Part shown: one piece after another, positions 1 through 12,063 of the stretch | Layout: each line of letters starts with the position of its first letter | Position numbering within the stretch: the first letter of the stretch is position 1 | DNA from: Plazaster borealis | Lineage: Eukaryota > Echinodermata > Asteroidea > Forcipulatida > Labidiasteridae | Length of the DNA: 64,000 nt | Direction: 5' to 3' | Assembly: GCA_021014325.1 (NCBI GenBank) | Contig: CM037471.1 | Location: 15,451,501 to 15,515,500 of the forward strand | Notes under the pieces: model-generated | The model's database searches: none | The model's input: only the letters and a program-made list of their open reading frames with translations | What the model was told of the DNA's origin: nothing | Made by a program: the position numbers and the translations under genes

Positions 1-2021
1 AACAGAGTTGATTACGTGACAGATGATTAACTGGAGTTAGTTAAGAGTTGAGGGGAACTTTTGTTTTTGTTTTGTCTCCTTCTTTTTACTCCAATGCACT
101 TAAGTGGTACCGCAAGTCGTCTCCCCAACGCGTTTAGTAGGGCCTACCTTTCATTGATCCTTTTCGATCCGTGCTTCGTTGTCTCAATCGTAATGTAGTA
201 TATTTACATTGCTTGATTGAGACTATTATTATATCAGAACTATTAAAATAAATTATTTGAATGAACGAATCAGTGTATGCCGGCGTGGCAGGAGATTTTG
301 TGTGTGGTGTCCCCCCGAGATTCTGTGTGCCCCCCCCCCCCCAATACGGCGAATTGTGTACAAATTTTTTCTGTTAGTGTTAGCGCCCTCTTTTGAATCA
401 ACCTCCTCGCAGCCCATGTTAATTTCCCATGGGGACAGAATCTCCGAGGGGCAGATTTCCCTTGGAGACCGGATTATCGTTGGTTTCACCATTGGTTTTA
501 ATCCTGACAGATCCGCAGGATCTCTAGAGGAGAAAAATAATTCTGCGAAAACACCGAAGTAGGGAGCCAAGTGTTGATTAGTCTGTACGTGCAGTTCATT
601 TCAAATTGGAATTATAACTTGTTCTGATTACTTCAGCCATAAGAGGGCGGTACTCAAACCATATTAAGGTATTTTTGTTTGGGGAAAATCCTCCATGATG
701 CTTGGAGGTCTCTGTTTGAAATATAAGTCGACCATGCACCCTTTTCGTTCTTTAAATGACACTTTAAACACTCATTTGGGTAATTAAGCATATTCCATCT
801 CTTTTATTTTGTTCACCCTCCATCAGGTACAAAAGAAAAATGACGGGGTGGGGGCTTGCCCAATGTGCACCGCTGAAACTAAGCTCCGACGGCAAAACGG
901 TTACAAGTTCGTTGTCTTTTCGAAAATCTAGGAGCAACTTTTTAATTGGAACACATGCAGTCTATTTCCTCGATTGCATAATTAAGTAGGCCTACTTCAA
1001 AAGACTTTTCCAATACAATATGTAAATTGCACATCGCGCGTGCGCACTAACACTTTTGGTTGGCAACAAGGGAACATCGGGCCTTTTTGTATGTAATGGG
1101 GCTAGAATGGTAGCGTATGTACGTGACCTTAATGGTGTTTGCCAACCAACAGTGTTTGTACGCATGCGTGAGAGTCATATATTTTTTGAACGTCAAGTGA
1201 TTTTCCAAATTCGTACTTGAACATTTTTAAACTCGCTCGAATACCTATTTTTCATAAAATATTGTTTTCGGGAAAATGAAACCCATGAATTATTGACTGA
1301 AAAAATAACAGAGATTTAGAAAGTTTCCGAAATGAGAGTTTTAAAAGTATAGCATCGTCTTTACAGGAGTTGAGCTTTATGGGCTTTGCCGGTTTTGAGG
1401 TTTGTGTTTTTTGTTGTTGTTGGGCTATTTGTGTATGGGGTTTTTTATCTTTTGAAGATAGACGGGCAAGTATCCAGGATTGGTAGATTATACTGAATGA
1501 AGCACATTCTTCAAGCAACCCTCCGAATTCTTATTGTATAATATCGTTACATTAAAACACTGTTTTATAATATCCACTTTAAGAAAATCATAACTAAAAC
1601 ATATTGGCAGGGAAGATTCTTACCTTAAACGGTTTTAAAATTCAATTTGACAAGCGGCTATTATCAATATTAAAATAAAACAAACTTTCTTGTCACTTTA
1701 ACTCACCTGGTTTTTTCCCGTTATGCTTAGTATTCATGCCGCCAGGTCCAAATGACCAAACCAGTTCCAATACATCAAAAACAAACAGGTTAATTAACAA
1801 ACAAGTCTTCTGAAGATTGACATTTCTCTGCATTGTGTCTTAAAGCAGATCTGAATTACCCCCTAAAGGTTAAACATTCTATGAATAATTACCATCAAAA
1901 ACAATAGCTCGTAGGTCTGTGTGATCTTGTGGCATTTTAGAAAATCTCAAAACACCTTCAACGATTTTTTACAACCTGAAATGCGATACAACAAATAATA
2001 TGAGATGGGGGAATGATTCTA
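1..2021. other. Left flank without a recognisable gene
   Basis: The open frames here are short and overlap on both strands, notably around 253-570, and none resembles a known protein. A cytosine run at about 330-342 and AT-rich unique sequence are all I see. Confidence 0.5.
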
Positions 2022-2099
2022 CAGTGGCTTAGGGCCAATTTTGGGCAAAATCGTTACACGCTGGATTAAAGCGCCAAATTTTGTACAGTTATTCTCTAG

Positions 2100-2590
2100 G
2101 TCCCATAGAACCATTCTAGAGGGGGGGTGCCCGGTTTGGGTGACCTAGGTCAAGGTCAGGCTGAGGTCAAAGTTCACATGGTGTAAATACTGTATAAATG
2201 AAGATACAATTGCAAATCAAGGTTTTTGTGCATACCACCTCCAACCCAAAATGAGACTAAAGTGCTAATTTAAGCTCAGTAACCTTATTATGCCCCATAG
2301 ACCTGTTGTGTCAGCGGCCTAGGTCAAGGTTAGGCTGAGGTCAAAGTTCATATGGTGTAAACACTGTATAAATGAAGATACGGTTGCAAATCAAGGTTTT
2401 TGTGCTTACCACCTCCAACCAAAAATGAGACTAAAGTGCAAGCTCAATAACCTTAGTATGCCCCATAGACCCATTGGAGAGGGGAAGTTTAGTGTCAGTG
2501 GCCTAGGTCAAGCCGAGGTCGAAGTTCACATGGTGTATAAATGAAGATCTATATCAAATCAAGGTTATAGTGCTTACCACCTTCTAGAAA
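2100..2590 (+). repeat. Tandem repeat, about 185-bp unit, three copies
   Basis: Three successive units each contain the blocks CCTAGGTCAAGG, TCACATGGTGTA, TATAAATGAAGAT, AAATCAAGGTT and CTTACCACCT in the same order. They start near 2100, 2290 and 2480, and the last is shortened. There is no coding potential. Confidence 0.8.
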
Positions 2591-2689
2591 AAGGAACATA
2601 TTTATACACAACTGTTTCGTGACAGGTTATTTACACTTTCAAAAAGGGTTTAGTTTTCTGAGAGATTGCAGCCAAACTGTTCTTTGACT

Positions 2690-4998
2690 TTGAATAGAGG
2701 CGAGTCAACAGACATTGGCTTGAATGGATGATGCGCTTGGAAGACGAAGGCTTCAGTAGATGTGGGAAACGCACCCCTGCATCCCAAGATGACCTATTGC
2801 TATTCACATTTTCACAAAAAGAGCTGGATGAAGGCCAAGCTGGTAATCAGTCAAGAAGAAGACCTCAGCAACATCATCCTCATACTAGGTGCCTCCAATT
2901 CATCAATGTCTTACCTCGGAAGCATCGGGCACTTCATGAGAACAAGTGGCCTATAAACACTGCTTGAGCTCATTTACGCTGGCAACACGGTCACCTACAT
3001 GCTCAGAAGGAAGGTGTATGGTGGATGTTGCTCTAAACGCAATCCTTGTGAAGAAGATGACCGCACAAGAAGAATACTACAGTTGACAATGCTCTGAAGA
3101 GATTTGATGAGGCATGCAACAATGGGGAGGCAAAAATGGGGAGGCAACAACAAGGAAAGCAACAACAGCGGAGGCAACAACAGGGGAGGCAACAACGGGG
3201 GAGGCAACAACAGGGGAGGCAACAACGGGAGAGGCAACAACGGGAGGCAACAACAGGGGAGGCAACATCTGGGGAGGCAACAACAGGGGAGGCAACATCT
3301 GGGGAGGCAACATCTGGGGAGGCAACAACAGAGGAGGCAACAAGGGGGAGGCAACAACAGGGGAGGCAACAATGGGGGAGGCAACATCTGGGGAGGCAAC
3401 AACGGAGGAGGCAACAACGGGGGAGGCAACAACAGGGAGGCAACAACGGGGGAGGCAACAACAGGGGAGGCAACATCTGGGGAGGCAACAACAGGGGAGG
3501 CAACATCTGGGGAGGCAACATCTGGGGAGGCAACAACAGAGGAGGCAACAAGGGGGAGGCAACAACAGGGGAGGCAACAATGGGGGAGGCAACATCTGGG
3601 GAGGCAACAACGGAGGAGGCAACAACGGGGGAGGCAACAACAGGGAGGCAACAACGGGGGAGGCAACAACAGGGGAGGCAACATCTGGGGAGGCAACAAC
3701 AGGGGAGGCAACATCTGGGGAGGCAACATCTGGGGAGGCAACAACAGAGGAGGCAACAAGGGGGAGGCAACATCGGGGAGGCAACAATGGGGAGGCAACA
3801 ACGGGGGAGGCAACTACAGGGAGGAAACAACGGGGGAGGCAACAACAGGGGAGGCAACATCTGGGGAGGCAACAACAGGGGAAGCAACATCTGGGGAGGC
3901 AACAACGGAGGAGGCAACAAGGGGGAGGCAACATCGGGGAGGCAACAATGGGGGAGGCAACAATGGGGGAGGCAACATCTGGGGAGGCAACAACAGGGGA
4001 GGCAACAATGGGGAGGCAACAACGGGGGAAGCAACATCTGGGGAGGCAACAACAGAGGAGGCAACAAGGGGGAGGCAACATCGAGGAGGCAACAATGGGG
4101 AGGCAACAACGGGGGAGGCAACATCGGGGAGGCAACAACAGGGGAGGCAACAATGGGGGAAGCAACATCTGGGGAGGCAACAACGGAGGAGGCAACAAGG
4201 GGGAGGAAACATCGGGGAGGCAACAATGGGGAGGCAACAGCGGGGGAGGCAACAACAGGGGAGGCAACAATGGGGGAGGCAACATCTGGGGAGGCAACAA
4301 TGGAGGAGGCAACAAGGGGGAGGCAACATCGGGGAGGCAACAATGGGGGAGGCAACAACGGGGGAGGCATCAACAGGGGAGGCAACAATGGGGGAGGCAA
4401 CAATGGGGGAGGCAACATCTGGGGAGGCAACAACGGAGGAGGCAACAAGGGGAGGCAACATCGGGGAGGCAACAATGGGGAGGCAACAACAGGGGAGGCA
4501 ACAACAGGGGAGGCAACAATGGGGGAGGCAACAACAGCGGAGGCAACAATGGGGGAGGCAACAACAGGGGAGGCAACAATGGGGGAGGCAACAACAGCGG
4601 AGGCAACAATGGGGGAGGCAGCAACGGAGGAGGCAACAACGGGTAGGCAACATTGGGGAGCCAACAACTGATCTAACCATTGAGCAGGCTTCAATGGGGT
4701 CAGTCAAGAGCAAGGGTGGAATCACACATGGACGGGGGATGGATGAGGCACAGCGGACAAGGTGGCTACTGACAATGCTTGATTATGCTCAGATAGAAAC
4801 AGAGATGGAAAAGCTGGGTAGCTACAACAATGCAACAAGCCAAATCAGTGCCAGTACAGTGAAGCGAGATATGGCAGCGACAGCAATTATTCTTGAGTAC
4901 CTAGAAAGCCATAATCAATTTGAAAAGAATGACTATCTCTATGACATATCATCAGGCATCGCATTAAGTGTGTACAACGTCCACATGGCTGAAAATAT
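2690..4998 (+). pseudogene. Degenerate gene of a repetitive uncharacterised invertebrate family, split by a minisatellite
   Basis: Fragments in shifting frames look like pieces of one protein. They include LIYAGNTVTYMLRRK at about 2970-3015, VDVALNAILVKKM at about 3022-3060 and NALKRFDEACNNGEA at about 3090-3130. After the minisatellite come DLTIEQASMGSVKSKGG and THGRGMDEAQRTRW (about 4670-4760), with the frame then open to the ATT run. From memory these resemble a multi-copy invertebrate family of unknown function that has an AGNTV...LVDxALN segment followed by GGxTHGRGM. Stops at 2956 and about 3082 and the frame changes make a functional product unlikely. The expanded repeat sits where an internal segment of the protein should be. 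The family match is recalled, not searched. Confidence 0.55.
3119..4655 (+). repeat. Minisatellite of a 15-bp GGGGAGGCAACAACA unit with a 208-bp higher-order period
   Basis: About 1.5 kb of variants of a 15-bp unit. The variant positions change (ACA, ACG, ATG, ATCT) around a constant GGAGGCAAC. The marker string CAAGGGGGAG recurs at 3341, 3549 and 3757, a 208-bp higher-order period. The unit has no stop codon in any frame on either strand, so the array generates long artefactual ORFs (GEATT, GGNNR and RQQQG repeats on plus; VVASP and LLPP repeats on minus). These should not be annotated as proteins. Confidence 0.93.
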
Positions 4999-5009
4999 AG
5001 ACAAGTCTA

Positions 5010-5011
<2 letters not shown>

Positions 5012-5068
<57 letters not shown>
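5012..5068 (+). repeat. ATT trinucleotide microsatellite
   Basis: About 19 uninterrupted ATT triplets lie between the pseudogene and the first 395-bp repeat. Confidence 0.95.
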
Positions 5069-5069
5069 T

Positions 5070-6950
5070 ATTCATAAATACCCCAGACAGTTTCGCTATT
5101 CCTATTGGTGGAGAACGCGTCACGTGGGGGTGTTTAAACGGTTGATAAAGACACAGCTGAAGCTGTTTAAGACCGGCTGGCTTCGCGTGTTGGGCGCGCA
5201 AGCTCATGTACACCAATTTAAATTACGCAGAACGCAATTCATAGCTATTAGTAACAGCGCGTAATATGTGTGTACACGCGCGTATACACACCGACCGACG
5301 CGCACAAAACATTTTTACAAAAGTTTTTGGAAATTTGCAAACTTCGAAAAATTCGCAAAAGAAACAGTGTGACATTGTCTATAATTGTGATATTATATTG
5401 CTTTTTAACATAAGGGCATTTATGAATGGGAATAAAAGAGTAGTGACTCGTTCTTAAACGGCCGTTCATAAATACCCCAGACAGTTTCGCTATTCCTATT
5501 GGTGGAGAACGCGTCACGTGGGGGTGTTTAAACGGTTGATAAAGACACAGCTGAAGCTGTTTAAGACCGGCTGGCTTCGCGTGTTGGGCGCGCAAGCTCA
5601 TGTACACCAATTTAAATTACGCAGAACGCAATTCATAGCTATTAGTAACAGCGCGTAATATGTGTGTACACGCGCGTATACACACCGACCGACGCGCACA
5701 AAACATTTTTACAAAAGTTTTTGGAAATTTGCAAACTTCGAAAAATTCGCAAAAGAAACAGTGTGACATTGTCTATAATTGTGATATTATATTGCTTTTT
5801 AACATAAGGGCATTTATGAACGGGAATAAAAGAGTAGTGACTCGTTCTTAAACGGCCGTTTAAAACCTTGCAGGGTCGTGGCCGTGCGATAAAGGCCCTC
5901 GCCTTCGGCTCGGGCCTTTATCACACGGCCACGACCCTGCCGGTTTTAAACGGCCGTTTAAGAACTCGTCGCCTACTCTTTTATTCCCTTATTTAAAACC
6001 TTGCAGGGTCGTGGCCGTGCGATAAAGGCCCTCGCCTTCGGCTCGGGCCTTTATCACACGGCCACGACCCTGCCGGTTTTAAACGGCCGTTTAAGAACTC
6101 GTCGCCTACTCTTTTATTCCCTTATTCATAAATACCCCAGACAGTTTCGCTATTCCTATTGGTGGAGAACGCGTCACGTGGGGGTGTTTAAACGGTTGAT
6201 AAAGACACAGCTGAAGCTGTTTAAGACCGGCTGGCTTCGCGTGTTGGGCGCGCAAGCTCATGTACACCAATTTAAATTACGCAGAACGCAATTCATAGCT
6301 ATTAGTAACAGCGCGTAATATGTGTGTACACGCGCGTATACACACCGACCGACGCGCACAAAACATTTTTACAAAAGTTTTTGGAAATTTGCAAGCTTCG
6401 AAAAATTCGCAAAAGAAACAGTGTGACATTGTCTATAATTGTGATATTATATTGCTTTTTAACATAAGGGCATTTATGAACGGGAATAAAGTAGTGACTC
6501 GTTCTTAAACGGCCGTTTAAAACCTGCAGGTCGTGGCCGTGCGATAAAGGCCCTCGCCTTCGGCTCGGGCCTTTATCACACGGCCACGACCCTGCCGGTT
6601 TTAAACGGCCGTTTAAGAACTCGTCGCCTACTCTTTTATTCCCTTAATAATGCACGGCCAAGAGTGTTTATAACCGGCTGGGCTTCGCGTATTGGACGCG
6701 CAAGCTCCGCCAATTTACTTACGCGGAACGCAATACATGGCTATAGTTCCCAGGCGTAGCCTAATCTTTTTGTACACGCGCGTACACACAACCCAACGCG
6801 CACAAAACAGAATTTTACAAAAGTTTTTGAAAATGTACAAACTTCGATGTCAGAGATTGTTTTTTTACCACCGATTTTCCTTATCCTTTCACTTGTTAAC
6901 AAAAAGGCATTTATGAATGGGAATAAATGAGTAGTGACTCGTTCTTAAAC
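5070..6950 (+). repeat. Array of about 395-bp direct repeats, four copies
   Basis: Copies start near 5070, 5466, 6125 and 6645, each opening with CATAAATACCCCAGACAG or a diverged form. The first three are nearly identical and carry the same internal marks (GGTGGAGAACGCGTCACGTG, ACACGCGCGTATACACACC). The fourth, 6645-6950, is clearly diverged. The repeated 63-codon ORF starting at 5266, 5660 and 6320 is part of the repeat and shows no known domain. Each unit ends in a run to AAACGGCCGTT, where the GC hairpin module attaches. Confidence 0.85.
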
Positions 6951-7090
6951 GGCCGTTTAAAACCTTGCAGGGTCGTGGTCGTGCGATAAAGGCCCTCGCC
7001 TTCGGCTCGGGCCTTAATCGCACGGCCACGACCCTGCCGGTTTTAAACGGCCGTTAAAGAACTCGTCGCCACTCTTTTATTCCCTTATTA
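5850..7090. repeat. GC-rich hairpin modules, four copies
   Basis: Four modules lie at about 5850-5995, 5996-6125, 6505-6648 and 6945-7090. Each reads AAACGGCCGTTT, then an arm GCAGGGTCGTGGCCGTG, a short CTCGCCTTCGGCTCG loop and the complementary arm, then AAACGGCCGTTTAAGAAC. The stem is nearly perfect over about 30 bp. The outer sequence (…AGTGACTCGTTCTTAAACGG) is itself the reverse complement of the far end, so each module can fold on a larger scale too. This is the design of a foldback transposon end. Confidence 0.8.
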
Positions 7091-7874
7091 TACTATGATA
7101 TGCCATGTAATAATGCATTTGAGTGGAGAAAACAAACTTAACGTATAATTGACACCTTGACCTTTGACCTAGCTGTTTAGAGAGGTCATTCGAGTATATA
7201 AATATGTTTTTTAGATTCACTGGGTCAGGTTTCTATTCACCCCTTATACACTTTTTGTCCTGAAAATGAATCGTTTTAGAGATAATTGACCTCAAAATTT
7301 GAAAATTACCACCCAATTTAAATATGCAAATTAGGTAACTTCTGGGTTGAAACTCTTTTCCCATTTTGCATTTGTCATCAATAACTACCCAATAAACCAG
7401 AATCAACAATAAAACAAACTTTTGCAGTCTGTGCGACTAATAAGTTTAAATCTGTTTCTCTATACATAAACACAACTCTCTTACAACAGCAACCCCATTA
7501 AAAACGCATTGAAATTATTCAAATTGTTTAAATAGACCATACTGCCATACAACATGGCCGCCATCTTGGATTTGTGTATATGAAGGTTTGTTTTATTATT
7601 AACTGCCTATCTTGTGTATAATTATCCTTGTTTGGAACCTCATTTAGATTGTTTTAAACTACCAAAACATGCAAATAGGTAGTATATATGGCAAAATAAA
7701 TGCTATTTTTTAGGATAACGGGCGGCCATTTTGAAAATTGTCGGCCATCTTGACCTCGAGATGACAGGTCGGGCACCCCCCCCCCTCTAATAAGCTTCAT
7801 TGGGACCCTTAAAACAAGTGTGCGAAGTTTGGTGCTTTAATCCGGCGTGTCACGATTTTTTCCTTAAGCCACCG

Positions 7875-10800
7875 GACTTCAGATTGGATTGTACAATGTG
7901 TGCTTGCACGACCTTTATGTACGTGTGTGTGAATGAGTTTCTATGCTCATCCATTTTATTCGTGCGGAAGTGTGAAAGATTCTAATAAATAATGACTGCT
8001 GTTGTGGGGTTTTTTCTTCAGGAATAATCAGCTTTCTGACAATGAAACGAGATTATTTTTCAAATTCTAAAGGGAGTTCCCAGCACAAAGGCCCGAGAAA
8101 AGCAAGAAAAAACCATTAAAGAAGTCGAAAAATATAGTCTCGCTATTCGGTTTGAATAAATTCTACATAGGCCTAAACATATAATAATTCAACAAAATCA
8201 ATGTTATATTCTCGACCAGGGCAAGGTTGGAAATAAATTCGGGCATCGGCTTAACATTTGTAACCTTTCCCACGTTTAAAATTCACAATTGATAGTATTA
8301 CAGAAAAATAAGGTGATAGTTTATAATAACCCAATGGGTGGACATTTTTTTTTTAAATTGACAAAAGAAAAGACAGAGTAGAAGCTATGCATTGTAATTT
8401 AATTTGAAGCTTTTATTTTAACTGAAAGATGCATACTCTGATCATTACAATTAACTTCCAAAAATGATCGTCTTGCCATTTCGTTTCCTGTGTATATACA
8501 CATACGATTGCCACAATATAATGGTAAAATAAATAAGCTTATTCTTTTCATTTAAAATTCGCACTAATAATCACGCTATACTAAAAAATCACTTTTTGCA
8601 ACATTTAATGAGGTAAAAAATATAACGAAGGCGTAAATACACGATTACAGCCAAGCATGCAGCATAACTCAGCAATAAATATTTCCAAAGTATTTCATTT
8701 TTTATACAATACAATTGTTTTTCTTCCAAAGAAAAGCATGTACCCAGATTGAGGCTGAGATCGCAAGATAATTCTGCCCTTTTTTGATTTTGATAAACCA
8801 ATGCATATATCCTTATAAACCTGACAAACACGTTTATTTATATGTGGAGATAAACATATGAAATCTCATCACTATTACCTCTTGAGGGATTTGAGTTCTA
8901 AACAGTCCCAATTCCATCAGAATCCTTCAGCATAGGTTAACCTAACCAACACCCAAATCATTATCACTAAAAAGATTGGAATGTCTGGCACTCCATGTTA
9001 TCTGTTTATATAGTACTGAATCTATCAAACTCAGATGTAGTAAAGATTTGTAACGTATTACTCTGTAGATTGTTATGAGAAGTGGACCTGTTATGGTCAA
9101 CTAATAATGCTGGTTATCTATTCTAAGCATTTTTGCAATGTAAATCAACATTAAACAATTCATATACGATTAACTGTAATTCTTACCAAAACAGTCCACT
9201 TAATACACAAAACAGCAACATCGTGAAAATAAATTACGGGGTAGGCATTTTCCTACAATATTAATTACCCTACAATAGGTGAAGTTGTTCATGCAAAACA
9301 GTAAATGACACAAAACTGAAATAAATCAACCGAAAAATGACTATTTTCGCAAAAGCACAGTGGTCCAATTTGTTATTGATTGGAATTTAGTTGTACACAT
9401 CTCCCCTGTTCATAAACTGATAGTTTTTGTAAGGCACTTTTCAAGTTAGTAAATAGATGTTTAGTGAAATATTCAGTATACCAGTGTAATAAACAGAATA
9501 ATGTTCTAAAAACAACAAAAAGATACAAGGCAAGCTGTGCTACATTATTCGAACCATTCGTATTGCCATTTGACACTTTCATAATCTGAACATTTCATTT
9601 CATTGTCTTACACAATAATAACTGAAGCGGTATTTAAAACTTATAACTCTGAAGAACAAAAACAGGTATATAAATTGAAAAATACAACAAGAAATAAAAT
9701 AATATTAAGAAAAACAAACATATTTTCTATAGTTGTGTTTTCTGAGTAAACTAGCTACATACTTTTTTAAAACAGTGGTTTATCAATGCAATGTATACGA
9801 CAACGCAATCTAACATGCTAGTATCGAAACCATCTACTGCCAACAACAGATCGCTATGTCCCGCAATAAGTATGTGCAATTTCAATTCATAAAAATTATT
9901 CTGGGGGCAAAATGAACAAAATAAACAGTTTGACCACACATTTGATGGTCAAATTGCTATTTTAGAATGTAGGCCCTAGGTTTTAAACCTGATGAAGGAT
10001 GATTTAGATTCAGTTTTTCTCCTACCCGGTATACAGTTGTGGTGAAGTGTTATTTTGTTTTTAAGGAATGACAGGTAGCACGGATTCAAATCCTTACAGA
10101 CCTCCCCATAATCACTACCAGTAAATTCTCCAAAAATTACTTGAACTGCTTTTAAGAAAACAAAGCAGCTTTGTCTATTTTGAAAGAGTGGTTTTCTTAA
10201 ACCCAGCAGTATTCTCAAGAATTTCGTATTTGCTCGTATGGATTCGAATGTGTTTCGATTTTGTAGGTGTGGGGTAGACCGGTTGAGCTCAACACCCAAT
10301 ACTGATGTAATGTGATACCCATCCGTGCAGTGCAGTTTTTGATCTCAGTAACTTTCTCTTCCTGCATCGATGCTTCACTCATCCAATCAAATATGAACTC
10401 AAATTTACATAATGAACAAATTTTCATTAATTACGTCTGCGCATTAAAAGTAAGTTTTTGACACCTACATTCCTAACACAAAAACTTTGCTTTCAGTTAT
10501 ACGGCAATAAATCTATAATAGCACAGCAGAAATACAAGTTAAAATAAAAGAGGTGTCACTGAAAGTAGTTGGGATGCTACATGTTTAGATAAACAAGTGA
10601 AAAACTGCTATAATATCTATTCAAACCACTCTCTTTCAATCACAATATAATTTAAATAATACCATTTATTCATAATAAATCTATTATATATTTTAAATAA
10701 ATCTTCATAAGATTTTATGATTAATCTTATATCCTTATTAGGAGATGGCAAAGACAATGTCTCCTTGTGGTTCCTTGTGGTTCCTCATCGGTTCCTTGAG

Positions 10801-11858
10801 GTTCCTTGTGGTTCCTTGTGGTTCCTTGTAGTTCCTTATTGGTTCTGGTGGTTCCTTGTGGCATAAAGGCTCAACTCTGATGTCCAGTGTATTTGAACTA
10901 ATATAATTCTTGAATTTTGAACACTGCACCAAACTTTCAAGTAACATAAAAATAAGTATTACAATAAGTTTCCAAATCAACATTTCAAACTTAAAGGTGG
11001 TTTTTAAAAAGTCATCATGGGGTGGGGTCTTTCAGTCAGAATAGTGACACAGTGTTGAGATATTACTAAAATACTGCGAAAGATATAACATAAATTTTAA
11101 CAAAATAAATTCAATTTTTTTTTGTATGTTTACTTTGCAACCTGAAAGTTTAAAAATCTATCTTCCAATATTATGATGCTTTTTGCAAGTAGCGGGTAGT
11201 TTTGCCAAGCATCTATATGCTACAAGTACCTCTGCTAGCCTACCAGTGGCAGAAGATTTGTCATTATTACCACTAATGTACGCTATCTTGATTCAAGGAC
11301 AGTATGCATATAAAGTAGATGTAGTTCCACCCACAATCCCAATGGTGTACCTTATCTTGATTTTAGTCAAGTAAAGATACAGATTTTTTTCACATCACTT
11401 GAGTGTCCCATATTTTTAATTTTAAAGAACAAGCAACAGTTTTTCTAACAATAGATTGTTATCCTTATCCTATTTTAATAAATACACCATACAAACAACC
11501 TGTCAAAACTGCATCAAATTAGGTGGTCAGGTTTTTTCAGAAAACAAAAAATGACAGTTTATGTTTTGTCAAGGAAGGATCTTGTGCTCACTCATTTTTG
11601 ATTTGGAAAATCCAACTGAGGTTTTGAGGGAAAACGTTCTGCAAAACGGCAGTATTTACAGAGGGCAGACTTGACAGGGCAGAAAGTACCTGCCAAACGG
11701 CATTATTACAGGGGGGAGCAGTTGGTAACTGTACAGTTTTTATAAAAAAGTAAGCTTACACATTAAAAGTGGTTATTTTATCTTTCTGACCTTTACAACC
11801 ATGTATCATAATTTTAAACAATGCATAAGGAAATAAATACTGTTTCTGGTTGAAATCA
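7875..11858. other. Gene-poor interval downstream of MGAT5
   Basis: This AT-rich stretch lies 3' of the MGAT5 stop on its strand, so its right end must include the MGAT5 3' UTR. Minus-strand poly(A)-signal variants (ATTAAA) occur near 11417 and 11475, and an AATAAA lies near 10668, but I cannot tell which is used. The short ORFs show no known domain. Only the 10-bp repeat near 10.8 kb stands out. Confidence 0.5.
10758..10862 (+). repeat. Short tandem repeat with GTGGTTCCTT unit
   Basis: About ten imperfect copies of a 10-bp GTGGTTCCTT unit. On the minus strand it reads as KEPQGTTRN-like peptide repeats, which I regard as chance. Confidence 0.85.
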
Positions 11859-12063
11859 TCATAAAATACATTCTTGGCATAAGGCTACTTGCCCCTTGAT
11901 GTAAGTTCTGCACGGACAGATTCGTCTCAAATCTTGATCCTGTCCAGCGCAGCTAAATAAAAGGCTATTAGTTTGTACTTTACAGGATGATAATACTGGG
12001 TTGATTGCTGGTACGTACACCTCTTCAACCTCATCCACCGTCTTACACACTGTACCAAACTTT
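11859..12063 (-). CDS. MGAT5: MGAT5 exon 15: cysteine-rich C-terminus and stop
   Basis: Residues 710-777: LLFSCAGQDQDLRRICPCRT, then YIKGQVALCQECIL and TGA. Vertebrate MGAT5 ends almost the same way (CPCRDFIKGQVALCKDC). Acceptor ATTACAG. Confidence 0.97.

Larger units (their letters stand above)
2022..7874. mobile_element. Block of about 5.9 kb bounded by imperfect inverted repeats
   Basis: The left arm (about 2022-2160) and the reverse complement of 7735-7874 share an ordered series of blocks: GTGGCTTA, AAATCGTnACACGC, GGATTAAAGC and a G-run followed by TGCCCG. Between them lie a tandem array, a degenerate coding region with a minisatellite, and a foldback repeat array. The arms look like the ends of a large old DNA transposon or composite insertion. 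I could not define a target-site duplication, so the exact ends are uncertain. Confidence 0.5.

Noticed and set aside
2995..5077. Very long ORFs on both strands (up to about 650 codons)
   Set aside because: They are readings of a stop-free 15-bp minisatellite, open in several frames at once, with translations that are simple repeats.
8589..8831. Small gene in the left flank
   Set aside because: An 80-codon frame with AT-driven composition (Tyr, Leu, Cys, Lys rich), no domain and no splice context.
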